Assembly (NCBI GenBank): GCA_950295325.1
Contig: OX485805.1
Span: forward strand, 48,942,758-49,006,757
DNA: 64,000 nucleotides
Reading direction: 5' to 3'
From: Polytrichum commune
Lineage: Eukaryota > Streptophyta > Polytrichopsida > Polytrichales > Polytrichaceae
The notes under the pieces were generated by a model. The model was not told the DNA's origin. It worked only from the letters and a program-made list of their open reading frames with translations, and made no database searches. A program made the translations under genes and the position numbers. Position 1 is the stretch's first letter. Each line of letters opens with the position of its first letter. Positions 24,575 through 35,365 of the stretch are shown here, piece after piece.

Positions 24575-24698
24575 ATTTTTTTATTTTTTATTTTTTTTAT
24601 TTTTATTTGAGACAGAAGGCCAAACGGGCCAACGCCAAAATGAATACCACAAAAGAAAAAACACACGCCCTCACAGAGGGGAGACGGGGCCCCTCGGG
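24575..24698 (-). mobile_element. Short retroposon (SINE or 5'-truncated LINE) with 15-bp TSD
   Basis: The 15-bp sequence CCTTGGACAGAATAT flanks it exactly (24560-24574 and 24699-24713). The inserted 124 bases read on the minus strand as a GC-rich body (GGCCCGAGGGGCCCC, later GGCGTTGGCCCGTTTGGCC) ending in an A-rich tail of (A)nT units next to the left duplication. A tail plus a TSD of this length is diagnostic of LINE-mediated retroposition. There is no coding sequence. Confidence 0.88.
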
Positions 24699-24713
24699 CC
24701 TTGGACAGAATAT

Positions 24714-25365
24714 CAACAACAAATGCCAGCCATCAGTAGTTTGACAACCATCTTCTTATAACAGATGCATCAAATCATGGTGTAATGTAATAACAGATTC
24801 CGACGTGATATTTGTCGCGAGCTCCTTGAAGTCATATTCTCAACAATCCAACAACAAAACTCCCTGCAGCTGTTACAAAAGCTGATCATCGTCCAATCTC
24901 AAGGAGATTAGGGTGGATTAAGATTTGTTGTCAGCAATTGTCACAGAGTATCCAGATTGACGTAACACCTAATTTCAAGTGAAAGTGTGGAATATTCTTT
25001 ACAAACACATGGATGGGCTTGCTCAGGATAAAATTGAAGATGATGACTTGCCTACTAGCAGTCCTAAACAGCTGCAAAAGATTAATGCTTCATGATATAT
25101 ATTTACATCCAATTTTATCCTCCTGTTGCAAACCCACATTGATTGAGGAAGCCCAACATTATATAATTACACTTCCACTCAATGAGTGGGTAGAACCGAC
25201 CGCTACTTACAAATGAACCAGTTGAATTTGAATAATAACCGGTTGAAGCTCAAGACTTCATGAAAATTATCCATCGCTTTAATTTCTTTCTGTTACCTCC
25301 AACTTAATTATGCCTTTTCCTTGTGCGTGCCACTCTACAAAGTGTTGATATCTTACATTGAAGTG
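24714..25365. other. Unassigned AT-rich DNA
   Basis: Nothing recognisable. The 67-codon + frame at 25013 lacks motifs. Confidence 0.5.
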
Positions 25366-25385
25366 AATATATATATATATATATA
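25366..25385. repeat. (AT)n microsatellite
   Basis: A run of about ten AT units abuts the left end of the element at 25386. TA-rich DNA is a preferred target of TA-inserting elements. Confidence 0.9.
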
Positions 25386-25569
25386 AAGTTGAGGCAGCTA
25401 ATCTCGTTATCCCATCCTAAACCAATACTTATACCTGCTTTCTAATTACCAACCTCTCCCTATCTTAAACTAAATCTCATGTCAATTTTGTGGCCGGACC
25501 CGCAGAGTGACAGTTTTGGCAATTAGCTGGCACGCTATCCCATACAATAGGTATTAGGTTGGACATTGC

Positions 25570-27480
25570 TATTAACAGCCTTTGCACTAGGTGAAGTGTC
25601 TTATCCCGGATTTTTAAAATGAACATGGTGCCGACACTATTCATTCCACTACTATTGCCCAGTTGATTTGTCAGTTATGAGGTGGCGGTTTAAGATTTAG
25701 GCTAGAATGATACAAGTATTTAAGTGTCTCAGAATTCAATGTAAATTTCTTGGTTTTTATCTTTAGTTTGGCAGAGGTTATTTTTACTTTGATTAAGGCA
25801 TGTCCTTTGAGAAGAGATTCATACATTGATTAGAGGATGATCAAAAAGTGGATTAAAGTGCGAGAGTGATTAATGTATGTACTTTAAGGGTTCATTAAGA
25901 TGTTGATTAAGAAGTGATTGAGAGGTGAATTTACGTGCAAGGATGATCAAAGCTAGAATGATTAAAGATATACATATCATTTCTAGTTTCTGTGGTCAAG
26001 GTGAAGCGATCAAGGCCACAAAAATCATTTTCCCAATATTAAGCGATCTAGTATTATCATTTATTCGTGTTGGCTATTATTTATATTGGCATTCAATTTT
26101 TCTCATCGTATTTCTCATCACTTTTCTCATTCAGGTAATGTTATTTTCTTAGCCATCTTAATTTTATCCATAAGTAGATCTATGGTTTGGCATATATGGT
26201 TTTCATTTTAAGTGTATGTTGTATCTTGTATTCATATAAATATATTAAGATCTAATATTTTGTTCAATTATTGTATCACTATAGATTTGAGATTTATCTA
26301 ATTGATTATTTATTACATGATTAGGCTATATAGATGTTATATTGAAATTCTTAATAATTTATTATATGATTAAGCTGCATAAATATAATATTTAAGTTCT
26401 TAATCACTTATTGTATAACTAAACTACATAAATGCTAGATCTACATACATAATTATTTACTACATCTTTATCCCATATAAACATAAAATCTAGCTTTTTA
26501 ATGACTTGATACATTACTAATGTTTCATTTCCACCCGACTTTACCAAATAACCACAATATTTCCTTAAAACCGAATTAAACTCTCTCAATTATAGTGGAG
26601 GCATTTATATCGAAGTTGATTTAGGTTATATAATAAAGCATAAGGCACCTATGATGTAGTATGAGACACCTAAGATTTAACATGAAGACCCTATGCTTTA
26701 GCACATAGAGCCTACTCCTTAGCATACATAATTTTTGGTTATTTATGCCCCCTCCCCCACCTAACTTTATCAATTATCAAAGTTTTCCCTAAAGTCTAGG
26801 TAAAGCTCCCTCGCTTATAGGGGAGGCATCTGGCTATCCCAACGAACCTACAAGAACTTGCTCCAGAGATTTTTTAATATATTTTAGTTAAGTAGTTTTC
26901 ACACATGTTCATTGTTTTATCTACCACGCAATGATATGTTGGTTAGTTTTTTTCTCATCCCTAAATGTCTTACTATTTATTTATATTACCATCGGTTTTT
27001 TGTTAATGAAACTCTTTGTGCCCTCATAGCTAAGACTAAAAGCAACTAATTACAAGGGCCGGAGACGACATTTTTAAAGGTCTTACATTCTTGCCTCATG
27101 TCTAGGTACCGATGGGAGGGTGAGTGCTTGAGACTTCAAACCTCCACTTTTAAATCTTGACACATCGTTTGCCAACTAGGCTCGGGACTGGATAGTATCG
27201 ATGGTGTAAAGGTTTTATTTTGAAAACTAACTTTTTGGCTTAGCTAAAGTCAACTGAGGAGAGGACGTAAACTTCATATATGTTAGATCTGTGTCTATAA
27301 AACAAACATTTTATATGTATAGATCTATGTCACTAAGATTTTAACATACATATACAACAAATTTTACATTTTTAGAATCTCATGCATTGTTTGGGCCTTG
27401 AAGAAATATATATTAAATAAAATTAACACTAGAGAGTGCTCCCATTATTTGTATGTGCACATGTTTATTAATTTTCAATA
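25570..27480. other. AT-rich interior of the 25386 element
   Basis: No coding frame is recognised. Short near-repeats such as GATTAAAGTG/GATTAAGAAGTGATTGAG occur at 25790-25930. Confidence 0.4.
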
Positions 27481-27491
27481 ATGCCTTGAGT

Positions 27492-29500
27492 TCATTGCGT
27501 GCAGCCATGAGGGGGGTTTAATTACATGTAGAAGATTATGTTACAAATTTGGATGAACAAAACGATCAATTATTTGATCACATTCAAGGAGCCCAAAGGG
27601 CAATTGAACCATTTATTGATTTGGAAGAGGAAGAAAGTGAAGAGGGATATAATTTTGATCTACGTAGTGGCGATTATTTTACTGATTTTGTACAACTTCC
27701 CGAGCCAATCCCTCAATTTAACTCCTTAATAAGGGAAAACATCAATCATGATATGGGTGGAATTAAAGAGGGTGCTATGGCGTCTCCCAAGATGTTGGTT
27801 GCTCGAGGTCGCCGTCTTGGTGGTCAAAGGGCCCATGTAGTAGGAAGTTCAAGTGGTATCCAAATTCATAATATTGATGGATTACCCCCTGGTCCCAATG
27901 CATCTTGGGCTCAAGCGGCTCACACTCTTGCATAAGGATGGCATGTTTTTGGTGTTACCCCAATTCACAACACTCTTCGGGAACAAGGGGATATTCATGA
28001 AGGTGTTTATGTGAGCATTATGAATGGTACATGTTCTGAACGTACATATACAAAATTTAGGAAAAATGGAAATTAGATGGATGAAGATCTAAATGCAGCC
28101 ATGCTTGTAGTTGATGATGGGGCTCCTATAAAAACAGTGGCTAGGTTTTATGGAATTTCCACAACATCTTTACGTGACTATGTTACTGGGAAAACTATAG
28201 GTAGAAAACGTGGCAAATCAAGGGTGCTATCCTTTGAAGAGGAGAATGAACTTGTAAAGTAAATTCTTAAAATGCAAACATTAGATCATCTAATTAATTT
28301 GAGTCAATTCCGATTGAAGGTGGCTGAGATCACCCAAGACCGAGACACACCTTTTACAAAGGGCATTCCCGGTCCAGGGTGGGCAAAATGGTTTAAAGTA
28401 AGGAATCCAACCTTGACACTTAGAGTGGCACAAGGATTGGAGTAGTGCAGGGTGAAGGGTTTATACCCTAAGAATGTTGCATCTTTATATGATAATTTAT
28501 TGGATATGTACACAAGGCACAAATATCTGGACACTCACATTTGGAACTGTAATGAGTCCGAGGCCCAAACATGGAGGAATGGCGGGGGACGTATTTTGGC
28601 CAAAAGAGGGATACAAAGTGTGCATATTATCACTCCGGATGAGAGAGAATGATTGTTTGTATTGTCGTGCATCAATGCCTCCGGTTCTAGCATTCTTAAT
28701 TTTTATATATTTAAGGGTAGGTCATTAAGGCGGAACTTCATAATTAGGTGTGAAGAGGGAGCTTGTATGGCCATGCCAAAAAAATGTGGATGACGGGAAC
28801 ATTGTTCAACGAGTGGATTAACCACTTCTTACATCACGTTGGTCAAATGTATGGCATTTCTAATGAGAATCGGTATTTACTGATAATGGATGGGCACAAT
28901 TCTCATGTTACCCTGGATATTGCGCACACAGCCCAAAAAGTAGGTATAGATCTCCTTACCATTTCCAGCCACACATCTCATGCCACCCAGCCTTTGGACG
29001 TTAATATTTTCAAACCATTCAAAACGGCCTTTCAGAAAATATTGGGATTTTTGGACCCTTAGAAATAAGGATAAGGGTGCCGCGAAGGAAGACCAAACCC
29101 AATGGGTTTCGTTAGCCTTAAAGAAAACTATAACCCCAACAAACATTCAAAAAATGTTTATCGCGACAGGTATTTGGCCTTTAAATCAGACATCCATGAA
29201 TGACAAAATGAGACCTAACGAAGTGTTTGTTAATGCTCCAGATGTGGTTAATGAAGAAGAGGCAGATGATGAACATGTGGAGGACGTTATTGGAGAAATG
29301 GTACCACAAATTCAAAGAGGTCGAATTCAATATATGGTAGGATTGAGAGATGATGAGGGAAATACAATGCAAGGTATGCACGAGAAGGTGGAAATGGGGG
29401 GGGAAGATACTGACATGGTATGTAGAATTTCACAAGAGTTGGATGGAGTTGACCCAAATGCAGCATCAAGGTTGACATGAATTCTAGCCCTTCCACAAAC
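27492..29500 (+). pseudogene. pogo/Tigger-like transposase, broken
   Basis: Relatives are Tc1/pogo-type nuclear DDD transposases with two DNA-binding helix-turn-helix regions. An acidic N-terminal segment (27549-27935, with DEQNDQLFDHIQGAQ) is followed after stops by a Psq-type helix-turn-helix at 28077-28262 (APIKTVARFYGISTTSLRDY). A CENPB-like region follows (28300-28440, GIPGPGWAKWFKVRNPTL), then the catalytic core: HIWNCNESEAQT (28540), where the usual first Asp reads Asn; LLIMDGHNSHVTLD (28882) with the second Asp; and HATQPLDVNIFKPFK (28979) with the third. The C-terminal tail ATGIWPLNQTSMNDKMRP is also recognisable (29165). At least five stops or frameshifts separate these blocks. The TIRs of the original pogo element were not found. 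Confidence 0.85.
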
Positions 29501-29529
29501 AGTGTCGATTCCTCAACGGAATCGTGGCA

Positions 29530-30460
29530 CATTGTTTATAAATTATTCAAAATCTATAATTTTGACTAGTGATGAATACATTGTCACTTTAGAACAAAGG
29601 CAAGAGAGATGTGAGGAGGTATCAAGAAAAAATAAATAAAAAATAAAAAATTGACCTTGACATTAATAAAAATCGAAAGACAAAAAAAAAAAAAAAAAAA
29701 AGGCAGAGGAGAAAAAAGTGAGGGCCGATGAACGTGTGGAAGAACATGGAGTAATGTAGCCAACTAAATTATGCATTGAAGTTGGGGTAAAATTGCACGA
29801 GGCAATAAGGGCTAATAAACCTCTGATAGGGGGGCATATTGGGCCCCATGTTCTGGTACAATGCATCAACTGTTTAAGTTGAATAAAAAAATTTGCATGT
29901 GGAGAAGGACTATGGAAAAAAAAATCTAGTGAAAAATTATGTCCATTGCAAGAGCCAGTTTGAGTGCATTATGCCAGAGCCCCTCGTAGAGAGTGGCTAG
30001 CAACGGGGTCATCATTTCCAAGTTGAACTACAAGAGATGGTATACTAGATATGTTTGTATGTTTTTTTTAATTTCATTTTAAACAATTAGAATAAAAAAT
30101 GGCTATTAGAAATAACCATTTAAGACCCATCTACCTTAATGAAAGTCTAAACCCATTCTATATCTAAATGAGTAGTTGCGATTATCGTTTGTAGTAACTT
30201 AACCGTATTTTGTATTAATGGTGACCAATGGTGAAAACACAAGTTGGTATCCAAGGTCAAGGTTGTTGCCAAGGAATTAGGCCTACAAAGCCAAGGGGGT
30301 TGGTTCATGATATGAAGGGGGTTGGAATATGTCATGTAGGTATAGTGGTTAAAGTGTACGTAGGGCCCGGTTGGTAGACTTGGTAGATCGGGATCTTTGC
30401 ACGCATCCACCAGACTTGGCTCATGATTAGACTCAAGTTTATTTAAGGCTTTGCATGGTG
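29530..30460. other. AT-rich interior of the 25386 element, distal part
   Basis: It contains a poly(A) run at 29681-29700 and no recognised gene. Minus-strand frames here are accidental. Confidence 0.4.
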
Positions 30461-30467
30461 GGGCTTA

Positions 30468-31251
30468 GAGCAAGCCCAGTCGTTCCTGGATCTGCATCTG
30501 CAACTGCATTTGCATCCATGAATGAAAAGTGGCCTCCATCCAGAATGTAGATGCAGACCCAAGCAAAACTGCAACTCATTCTGCATTGCTTTCATCATAA
30601 TTTCCTCTAAAATGATTTGTAGTTTTTTGAAGTCATGAACTTCAACCGGTTAGTTCTCAAACTCATCTGTGCTTCATGCGTAATTAGTATTTTTTTTGGT
30701 TTACCCTAAACTATAACTGGTTATTTTCAAGCTCATCCATGCTTCATGCGAAACTATAATTATTTCCTGGGTTACCCTAAACCTCAACCGGTTATTTCTC
30801 AAACTCATTCGTAATGTGCACGTGAATATAATTATCTCCTGGTTTACCCTAAACCTCAACCGGTTATTTCTCAAACTCATCCATAATTTGCACGTAACTT
30901 GAATTATCTCCTGGTTTACCCTAAACCTCAACCGGTTATTTCTTAAACTCATCCCTAATTTTGCGCGTAACTATAATTATCTCCTGGTTTACCCTAAACC
31001 TTGTCATTCACTAGGACCCTACCATATTGAGCTGTCTTTAGTTAAAGCTTCCATGAAGTTGTTTGTCCTTAGTTGATAGCAGGCTCCCTGCATATCTCGA
31101 CAAAATGCAGGGAGTTCTGCACTTCCTATATTATTTTACATCCAATTTTAGCAAATAGCAAGGTGACTGGGCCAGTATCCTGCATCTATTTCCGCATCGC
31201 GGATGAAAAAACGCAAATGCAGATGCAGGTGGAGGGTCAGTGGGCTTGCCC
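30468..31251. mobile_element. Tourist-like MITE with TTA duplication and internal minisatellite
   Basis: GAGCAAGCCCAGT at the left matches, inverted, AGTGGGCTTGCCC at the right, and TTA flanks both ends (30465-30467, 31252-31254), the PIF/Harbinger target signature. Subterminal TGCATCTGCA-type motifs recur in inverted orientation near both ends. The centre holds five 71-72-bp tandem units. It is 784 bp and non-coding. Confidence 0.85.
30644..31001. repeat. Minisatellite, five units of 71-72 bp
   Basis: Units start at 30644, 30715, 30786, 30858 and 30930, each beginning AACCGGTTA (AACTGGTTA in the second) and ending with GGTTTACCCTAAACC. The last three units are most alike. The minus-strand frame with repeated MSLRNNRLRFRV is a by-product of the period being near a multiple of three. 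Confidence 0.92.
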
Positions 31252-31539
31252 TTAATGAGACTATAAGCTCGGTTCCCGGTATAAGGTAGGCCTAGTATGT
31301 ATTTAGTAAAGGTTGAGATTATATAATAAATAAGTTGGTCCTCGGGTTCCTCACTCACTTTACTCGCCCAACCTAGCTATTGGAATTAGCAAGCTACTAG
31401 TTCTGACTAAAATTTTATTTTATTTTTTTGAGGGTATTTTGGGTTGAAATGTTAATATGATCCACTATTTTTTTCCCCGTAACGTGGCTACATGTACACG
31501 AACTGGATTAAAGTGTTGGTTTAAGCACCCTCTACCTTA

Positions 31540-33280
31540 TATATTGGATCTTGAAGAGCGGTGCATTCAATATGGTCTTTGTGGTCAATGAAGTCTGGTG
31601 GGGTCGGCGCGCAGCCATCTCGGATCTAGGATGAGGGTGGGGAGAGGCGTGGGCCCTCTTTTGAGGAGCCCTTAGTGACAACGAGGGCCTACTGGAATGC
31701 CGCAGTGAATTTCGTGCCCAACCTGGGACAACATGAAAGATCTTGGGAGGTGGTGAGAATGAGGTGAAGATTCCTGGGAGTAAAATTATAGAGGTTGTTT
31801 CGCCCGAAATGTCCCTCCCAAAAGATTCAATGATTCATATGGACGTTGAGGAGACTTGCTCAGAAGTGGGCCAATGTGAGGGGGATGCAATAGGACAAGG
31901 CCAGAATTTAGGGTGTTGCAGTGCAGTGGAACTTGGAACTCTAGTGAATTGTTGAAACACCCATGAGGAGTTCACAAAGCGCCGGATAGATCATCGTTTG
32001 GGAGTGGGTTGGGGGGGGGGGGTGGATGAAGAGTCTGTTGCAGGAGTTGACCTTATGATGGTTACATGATTTTTTCTTGGTACATTGCTTTCTTTCCTTT
32101 GCACTTTCTTGATTTTGTACCCGAAATAATTGTCTAGCGAATCTACCACATCGAGAATCTCCATGTGGACGTGGAAGCACCCACAGGTAGTCCGGGCTCC
32201 AACATCCAACGACGCCCTCAAGCTCAGTGTTCATCATTGCGCAAGAGCGGCTTAGCACCTTCCCTCTAGCTAAGCATTGCGTCTTTGTATGTGAATTTCC
32301 GTCACAACCAGACTTGCAGCAACTTCTACAGCCGTGATATGTGAGAACCAGGTGAGAAATTTTGATATTACACCAACTCATAATAGCAATTTACGATGTA
32401 CCCATATTTATTCATCCATTCAGTATGCTGACAAACATTAGTTGCGCACATAGCTGCGTCCAAGGTGCCTGTTCCTTCAGGTTACGAATAAAAGAATTCA
32501 ACATCATTCTTGATATGGGCGTTACCAAAACATTCCACACGGCAGCGCTACCAGGACCAGTATGCCACATATCCCTGCTTCTACACTGATGAGTCCCCTG
32601 AATGTCACAGCCACGTAATTTTCATGACATGGTAGTTCTCACTACCAAAGTCTCAATATCATCTACATAAGTGGTCTCCGTTTGTTAACAGATTCAGGAG
32701 TCCTTCACGAAATAGGAGCTTCATTCCCGCTATCGTGTCCGCCATCGTTTGCGCCAGAAGACTCATTCTCACACGGAGTTGAAGTTACTCGTCGCATCTC
32801 CTACCTCCTCAGTTACGGACTCGGCTGCACTTCTCGCACCCGTCCTTGTCAGCAACACCATCTTATGCCACCCCTCATACATTGCGATTTCAATCTGCTC
32901 CTCTGTGGGCTCCTCCTTGAAAGTTTTCCATTGCTCAAACAAGCAACACACAAGATCTCTTTAGAAATTCGCAAGTACGGTAATGAATAGGACAACATCA
33001 TGAAAGCTACATCGCACATCACCTATTGAATCCACAGAGCTCGAGGAAGCACAGGCTGATACAATGGCACTCGAAGCATGCTCATGCATCATGATCAACC
33101 CCACAAATGGATGTCCATCCGACCAAGCAAATCCAGATGCCGAGTGAAGTTAGGTTCAACAGCTACGGAAGATCTTCTGTGTAGGTCAGCAATTGCAAGT
33201 GGGGTTAAGGAGGTCGAGGTTGGGAAATTGGGGGGGTTGGCGATGACATGGGCTGGGTGAGTAGAGCATCGGCGGTTTTG
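31540..33280. other. GC-richer unassigned region
   Basis: A G10 run lies at 32012-32021. The + frame 31743-31955 and a coherent acidic minus-strand frame at 32769-32951 (FEQWKTFKEEPTEEQIEIAM) look more protein-like than neighbouring frames but carry no recognised domain. These may be pieces of an eroded gene or retroelement. Confidence 0.3.
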
Positions 33281-33282
33281 TG

Positions 33283-33640
33283 TTCGGTCATACATGCAGA
33301 TGCCGTTTGCAGGCAATCGAGCAATTGGAAGTGGGTGTAGGCAGGTTGAAACGTTTATTGTTGGGTTGTGCATATCGTCGTCTTCTATTCGAGCTGGAGT
33401 GACAGGATTGCAGTTTTCTTAGAACGCTTAGTCCGACATGGCTATGGTTGTCTCTTGCAGGTTAAGGCACCTGAGGTGTCACCAGCCTTCTCACGAAACT
33501 CCGAGCAACACATGTGAATTTCTGTATAGTGAGTTTTCCAGGATTGCTTCTGAGCACTGCTTCACCGAGCATTCGTAGGAGTCTGCATAGACCTGGGCTC
33601 AGTCCCTGCCCCTGCATCTGGAAAGAGACTTGCCAGTACC
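33283..33640 (+). repeat. Duplicated exon-like block, copy 1
   Basis: It matches 34321-34660 over about 340 bases. Shared landmarks in order are GTGCATATCRTC, GAGTGACnGGATTGC, GACATGGCTA, GTTAAGnCACCTGAGGTG, AATTTCTrTAT, GAGCAnTGCTTCAC and CTGGGCTCAGTCCC. Both copies have a possible splice donor (GTGAGT) after the AATTTCTGTAT/AATTTCTATATG landmark. The open frames differ between copies. Confidence 0.75.
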
Positions 33641-33771
33641 GGGTTTGGCGTGATGGACTTCGGTGTCTGTTCACGCTTGGAAGGGTGTTCGAGAAACGAA
33701 CTCTTCCTGCAGGGGGCGATGTCGGGGAGAACAACAGATAGATCCTTGGTGCTTGTCCTGGTATTCCAGCT

Positions 33772-34158
33772 CATGCCCCGATCACACCAACTTCCCGTCA
33801 ACTTCCGGATGTGAAATAGTTGGGATGTCATGACGGCCGGATGCCAAGTTGTTTACACCAACATCCCGGTTTGGTCAACATTTTGGCATCTCAATGTGTA
33901 GCAACCGGAATAGAGTGACCGGCAAAGGCTAATATTGGAGGGGTTACCGTTTTGGTGGTGGGACCCACACATCCGGCGCGTTTTGGTGGTGGGACCCACA
34001 TGTCCCACGGACGTCCAAACGTGGATGTCAGATTATAGGTGGTGGCCATCTCCGGCGCCGTCATACATCATGGACAGTGATGGCCCACCATGAAAATCAT
34101 TATTAAAGACTTATTCATCTACTGAAAATGAACTTTCTGTTTGGTGTGATCGGGGCAT
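33772..34158. mobile_element. MITE (387 bp) lying between the duplicated blocks
   Basis: The TIR ATGCCCCGATCACACCAA at 33773 is perfectly inverted at 34141-34158. CAGCT occurs on both sides (33767-33771, 34159-34163), giving a likely 5-bp duplication; a shorter TCA reading is also possible. Inside, TTTTGGTGGTGGGACCCACA is repeated 31 bases apart (near 33951 and 33982). No coding frame is present. Confidence 0.78.
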
Positions 34159-34320
34159 CAGCTGATGGTCCTTGCGTTTTATTGTGGTGCATCCGACGAA
34201 ATTGTGGTTGGTGCTGTACATCTCTATGTTGGTGGGGTTGGCGACAGAGGCTCCTCAATGTGCAATACTTTCTCCAATAAATGAGATTCTGTATTTTTAA
34301 TGGTCTTTGTAATGTCCTAC

Positions 34321-34660
34321 ATCCTCACCCCGGGACATGCAGCAGGTTGATAGCCAGGGCGTTGAAAGTTTATTGTGAGGCAGTGCATATCATCTTCTTA
34401 TATTTGAGTAGGAGTGACCGGATTGCTGCTATCTGAGAATGCTTGCTCTGACATGGCTACGGTTCTGTCTTCAAGGTTAAGCCACCTGAGGTGCTTGCAG
34501 CCTCAAGAAGAAGCTCCGAGCCCCATAGCCCAATTTCTATATGGTGAGTTTGACAAGATTGTTTGTGAGCATTGCTTCACGCGGCATGCCGACGAGTTTG
34601 CATAGAACTGGGCTCAGTCCCCACCCCCGAATCTGAAAATGATGCGAACATATTGGGGAG
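34321..34660 (+). repeat. Duplicated exon-like block, copy 2
   Basis: This is the second copy of the block at 33283-33640. Here it contains an uninterrupted 63-codon + frame (34414-34605) including SRLSHLRCLQPQEEAPSPIA and FDKIVCEHCFTRHADEFA. The Cys-x2-Cys with nearby His suggests, without proof, a metal-binding fragment. A GTGAGT donor-like sequence lies at 34543. Confidence 0.6.
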
Positions 34661-34957
34661 GTCACTAGAAACATCACTGGCGTCAACAGGGTTGTCAATT
34701 ACAACAACAGAATCGAATAGTATGGTTGGATGGCTGTCTGTATAGTTGTAATCAGAAAACTGGCAGTGTAGGGAGTCTAATTCTTCTGTATGTTATCATG
34801 TTTGGGATCTGTACTGTCCACAGTAGACCAGAAGATTTGTTGAATGAAAGGATAACTCTTTCCTTCTTATACGACTTGGTAGCAATATGAAACTTTCTCA
34901 ATCACAAGTTTATTCTGTTTGCTGTGTTTATTGATACTTTGTTTTGATATCATGTAG

Positions 34958-35365
34958 CTGGATGGGGCCGTGTTATCCCTCGAAGCGGAAGTTGCAATGC
35001 TTGAAAGAGAAGTCAAGCGCCTAAAGGAGCAAAATAACTCGTTAAGTTTATTTAAAGCAAGAGAAGATTGCCGCTGTGAAACAGGTGCAGGAACTGGCCC
35101 CTTCAGTAAAGGCGGGTCTTCCGGGTACCGTCAAAAGCTTACGGACCATATCATTGGCCAAATCAAGAGTGCAATGGATTGTATGAATGACAATGATTGT
35201 GCGGACATAGTGGCGGATTTGTTGCAACTGGACTGTGATGTAGACAATATGCAGCAAAACTCCCGAATTGATACAAAATGTCACAAATCAGGATGGAATT
35301 GTATGCATGATTTGGAAATTGGATCTCATAAAGAATGCACTAAAAATAACCTATTGCTATTGTAA
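34958..35365 (+). CDS. Coiled-coil reading frame, possible last exon of an unknown gene
   Basis: The function is not recognised. A possible acceptor (ATCATGTAG then CTGGATGG, about 34950-34958) leads into an open frame to 35365, about 135 codons. The first 30 residues form a clear leucine heptad coiled coil (LSLEAEVAMLEREVKRLKEQ, Leu/Val at a/d positions). Next come a Gly-rich linker (TGAGTGPFSKGGSSG) and an acidic, Cys-containing helix region (MNDNDCADIVADLLQLDCD). Heptad zippers of this type often mediate dimerisation of transcription factors, but no basic DNA-binding region precedes it in frame. The upstream block ending at the 34543 donor is out of phase with this frame, so a joined gene model is not supported. 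It could be a true 3' exon or a relic. Confidence 0.4.
   Translation: MDGAVLSLEAEVAMLEREVKRLKEQNNSLSLFKAREDCRCETGAGTGPFSKGGSSGYRQKLTDHIIGQIKSAMDCMNDNDCADIVADLLQLDCDVDNMQQNSRIDTKCHKSGWNCMHDLEIGSHKECTKNNLLLL

Larger units (their letters stand above)
25386..31537. mobile_element. Large TIR element of the same terminal family as 10681-14785
   Basis: The right end (TTAAAGTGTTGGTTTAAGCA then CCCTCTACCT, ending 31537) is identical to that of the Harbinger element at 14785. The left end (AAGTTGAGGCAGCTAATC) and the following 170 bases align with 10681-10870 with substitutions (for example CCCATCC and GAGTGACGGTTTT versus GAGTGACAGTTTT). TA flanks both ends. Instead of a Harbinger transposase the interior holds a pogo-like transposase relic and a nested Tourist-like MITE. 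It may be a decayed Harbinger relative into which other elements inserted. Confidence 0.6.

Noticed and set aside
30701-30952. Minus-strand frame with three MSLRNNRLRFRV repeats
   Set aside because: Translation of the 72-bp minisatellite in a MITE, not a repeat protein gene.
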